Of a stretch of DNA of 5,968 bases, positions 5,742 through 5,968 are shown in pieces. This stretch comes from Actinomycetota bacterium (lineage in GTDB: Bacteria; Actinomycetota; Humimicrobiia; Humimicrobiales; Humimicrobiaceae): NCBI GenBank assembly GCA_003155275.1, contig PMCC01000048.1, forward strand, positions 38,918-44,885, given 5' to 3'. Position numbers and translations under genes: made by a program. The notes under the pieces are model-generated. The model searched no databases and was not told the origin of the DNA. It saw nothing but the letters and a program-made list of their open reading frames with translations. Within the stretch, counting starts at the first letter, position 1. Every line of letters begins with the position of its first letter.

Positions 5742-5968
5742 ATGTTAAAAATAGATGTAGTAACAATATTTCCGCAGCTTTTTGATAATATTCTTGAGTA
5801 TGGAGTTTTAAAGGAGAGCAGGGCCCAGAAGCTTTGTGAATTTAATGCATACGACCTCAGGGATTTTACCAAAGACAAACATAAAAAAGTCGATGACAGG
5901 CCGTTTGGTGGCGGACCCGGAATGGTGATGGTTGCCCAGCCATTAGATGATGCAGTCAGTTTTATTAA
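5742..5968 (+). CDS. trmD: tRNA (guanine37-N1)-methyltransferase TrmD (3' partial)
   Basis: TrmD methylates N1 of G37 next to the tRNA anticodon using S-adenosylmethionine, which prevents +1 frameshifting. Only the first 75 codons are present; the frame is still open at the window end. They match the family N terminus: MLKIDVVTIFPQLFDNILEYG (1-21), then YDLRDFTKDKHKKVDDRPFGGGPGMVM (37-63), whose GGGPGMVM follows the conserved DDxP(Y/F) segment. The SAM-binding trefoil knot lies downstream, outside the window. The ATG is preceded only by a purine stretch, AGAAAG (5735-5740), 1 nt away, and AGG at 5726-5728, so the ribosome-binding site is weak. It begins 38 nt after rimM, consistent with a shared transcript, as in the conserved rpsP-rimM-trmD-rplS operon. 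Confidence 0.95.
   Translation, partial: MLKIDVVTIFPQLFDNILEYGVLKESRAQKLCEFNAYDLRDFTKDKHKKVDDRPFGGGPGMVMVAQPLDDAVSFI

Overview
This window carries a bacterial housekeeping cluster on the + strand: smc (3' part) - ftsY - ffh - rpsP - khpA - rimM - trmD (5' part). The sequence is AT-rich, arginine is mostly coded by AGA/AGG, and one gene starts with TTG and another with GTG. The gene order matches the rnc-smc-ftsY-ffh-rpsP-khpA-rimM-trmD-rplS block of Bacillota and Actinomycetota relatives. The ylxM gene that many Bacillota carry before ffh is absent. I infer an AT-rich Gram-positive-type or deep-branching lineage, but the window holds no taxonomic marker that settles this.

Region 1 (1-2782) holds the end of an Smc-type chromosome-organising ATPase, overlapped by 17 nt by ftsY, the SRP receptor GTPase. 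The Smc has canonical head motifs, but its arms and hinge region are about 400 residues shorter than in a normal Smc and no hinge domain is recognisable. Region 2 (2783-3010) is a non-coding gap of 228 nt. Much of it is a T-rich, strongly degenerate periodic sequence with 4-bp and 12-bp periods. Region 3 (3011-4348) is ffh, the SRP GTPase that partners FtsY.

Region 4 (4349-4461) holds a convincing sigma-70-type promoter with a perfect TATAAT, A/T tracts upstream of its -35, and two TTTGCAA palindromic elements around it. It drives rpsP (ribosomal protein S16), khpA (KH-domain RNA chaperone), rimM (16S processing factor) and trmD (tRNA m1G37 methyltransferase, cut by the window end). RimM has an Asn/Lys/Ser/Ala-rich insertion with an internal ten-residue repeat in its C-terminal half.

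Together the genes cover chromosome segregation, co-translational membrane targeting (FtsY with Ffh), and 30S assembly or RNA modification (S16, KhpA, RimM, TrmD). No RNA gene, mobile element, CRISPR array or defence system was seen. The unusual items are the compact Smc, the periodic spacer and the RimM insertion; the rest is conserved core genome.
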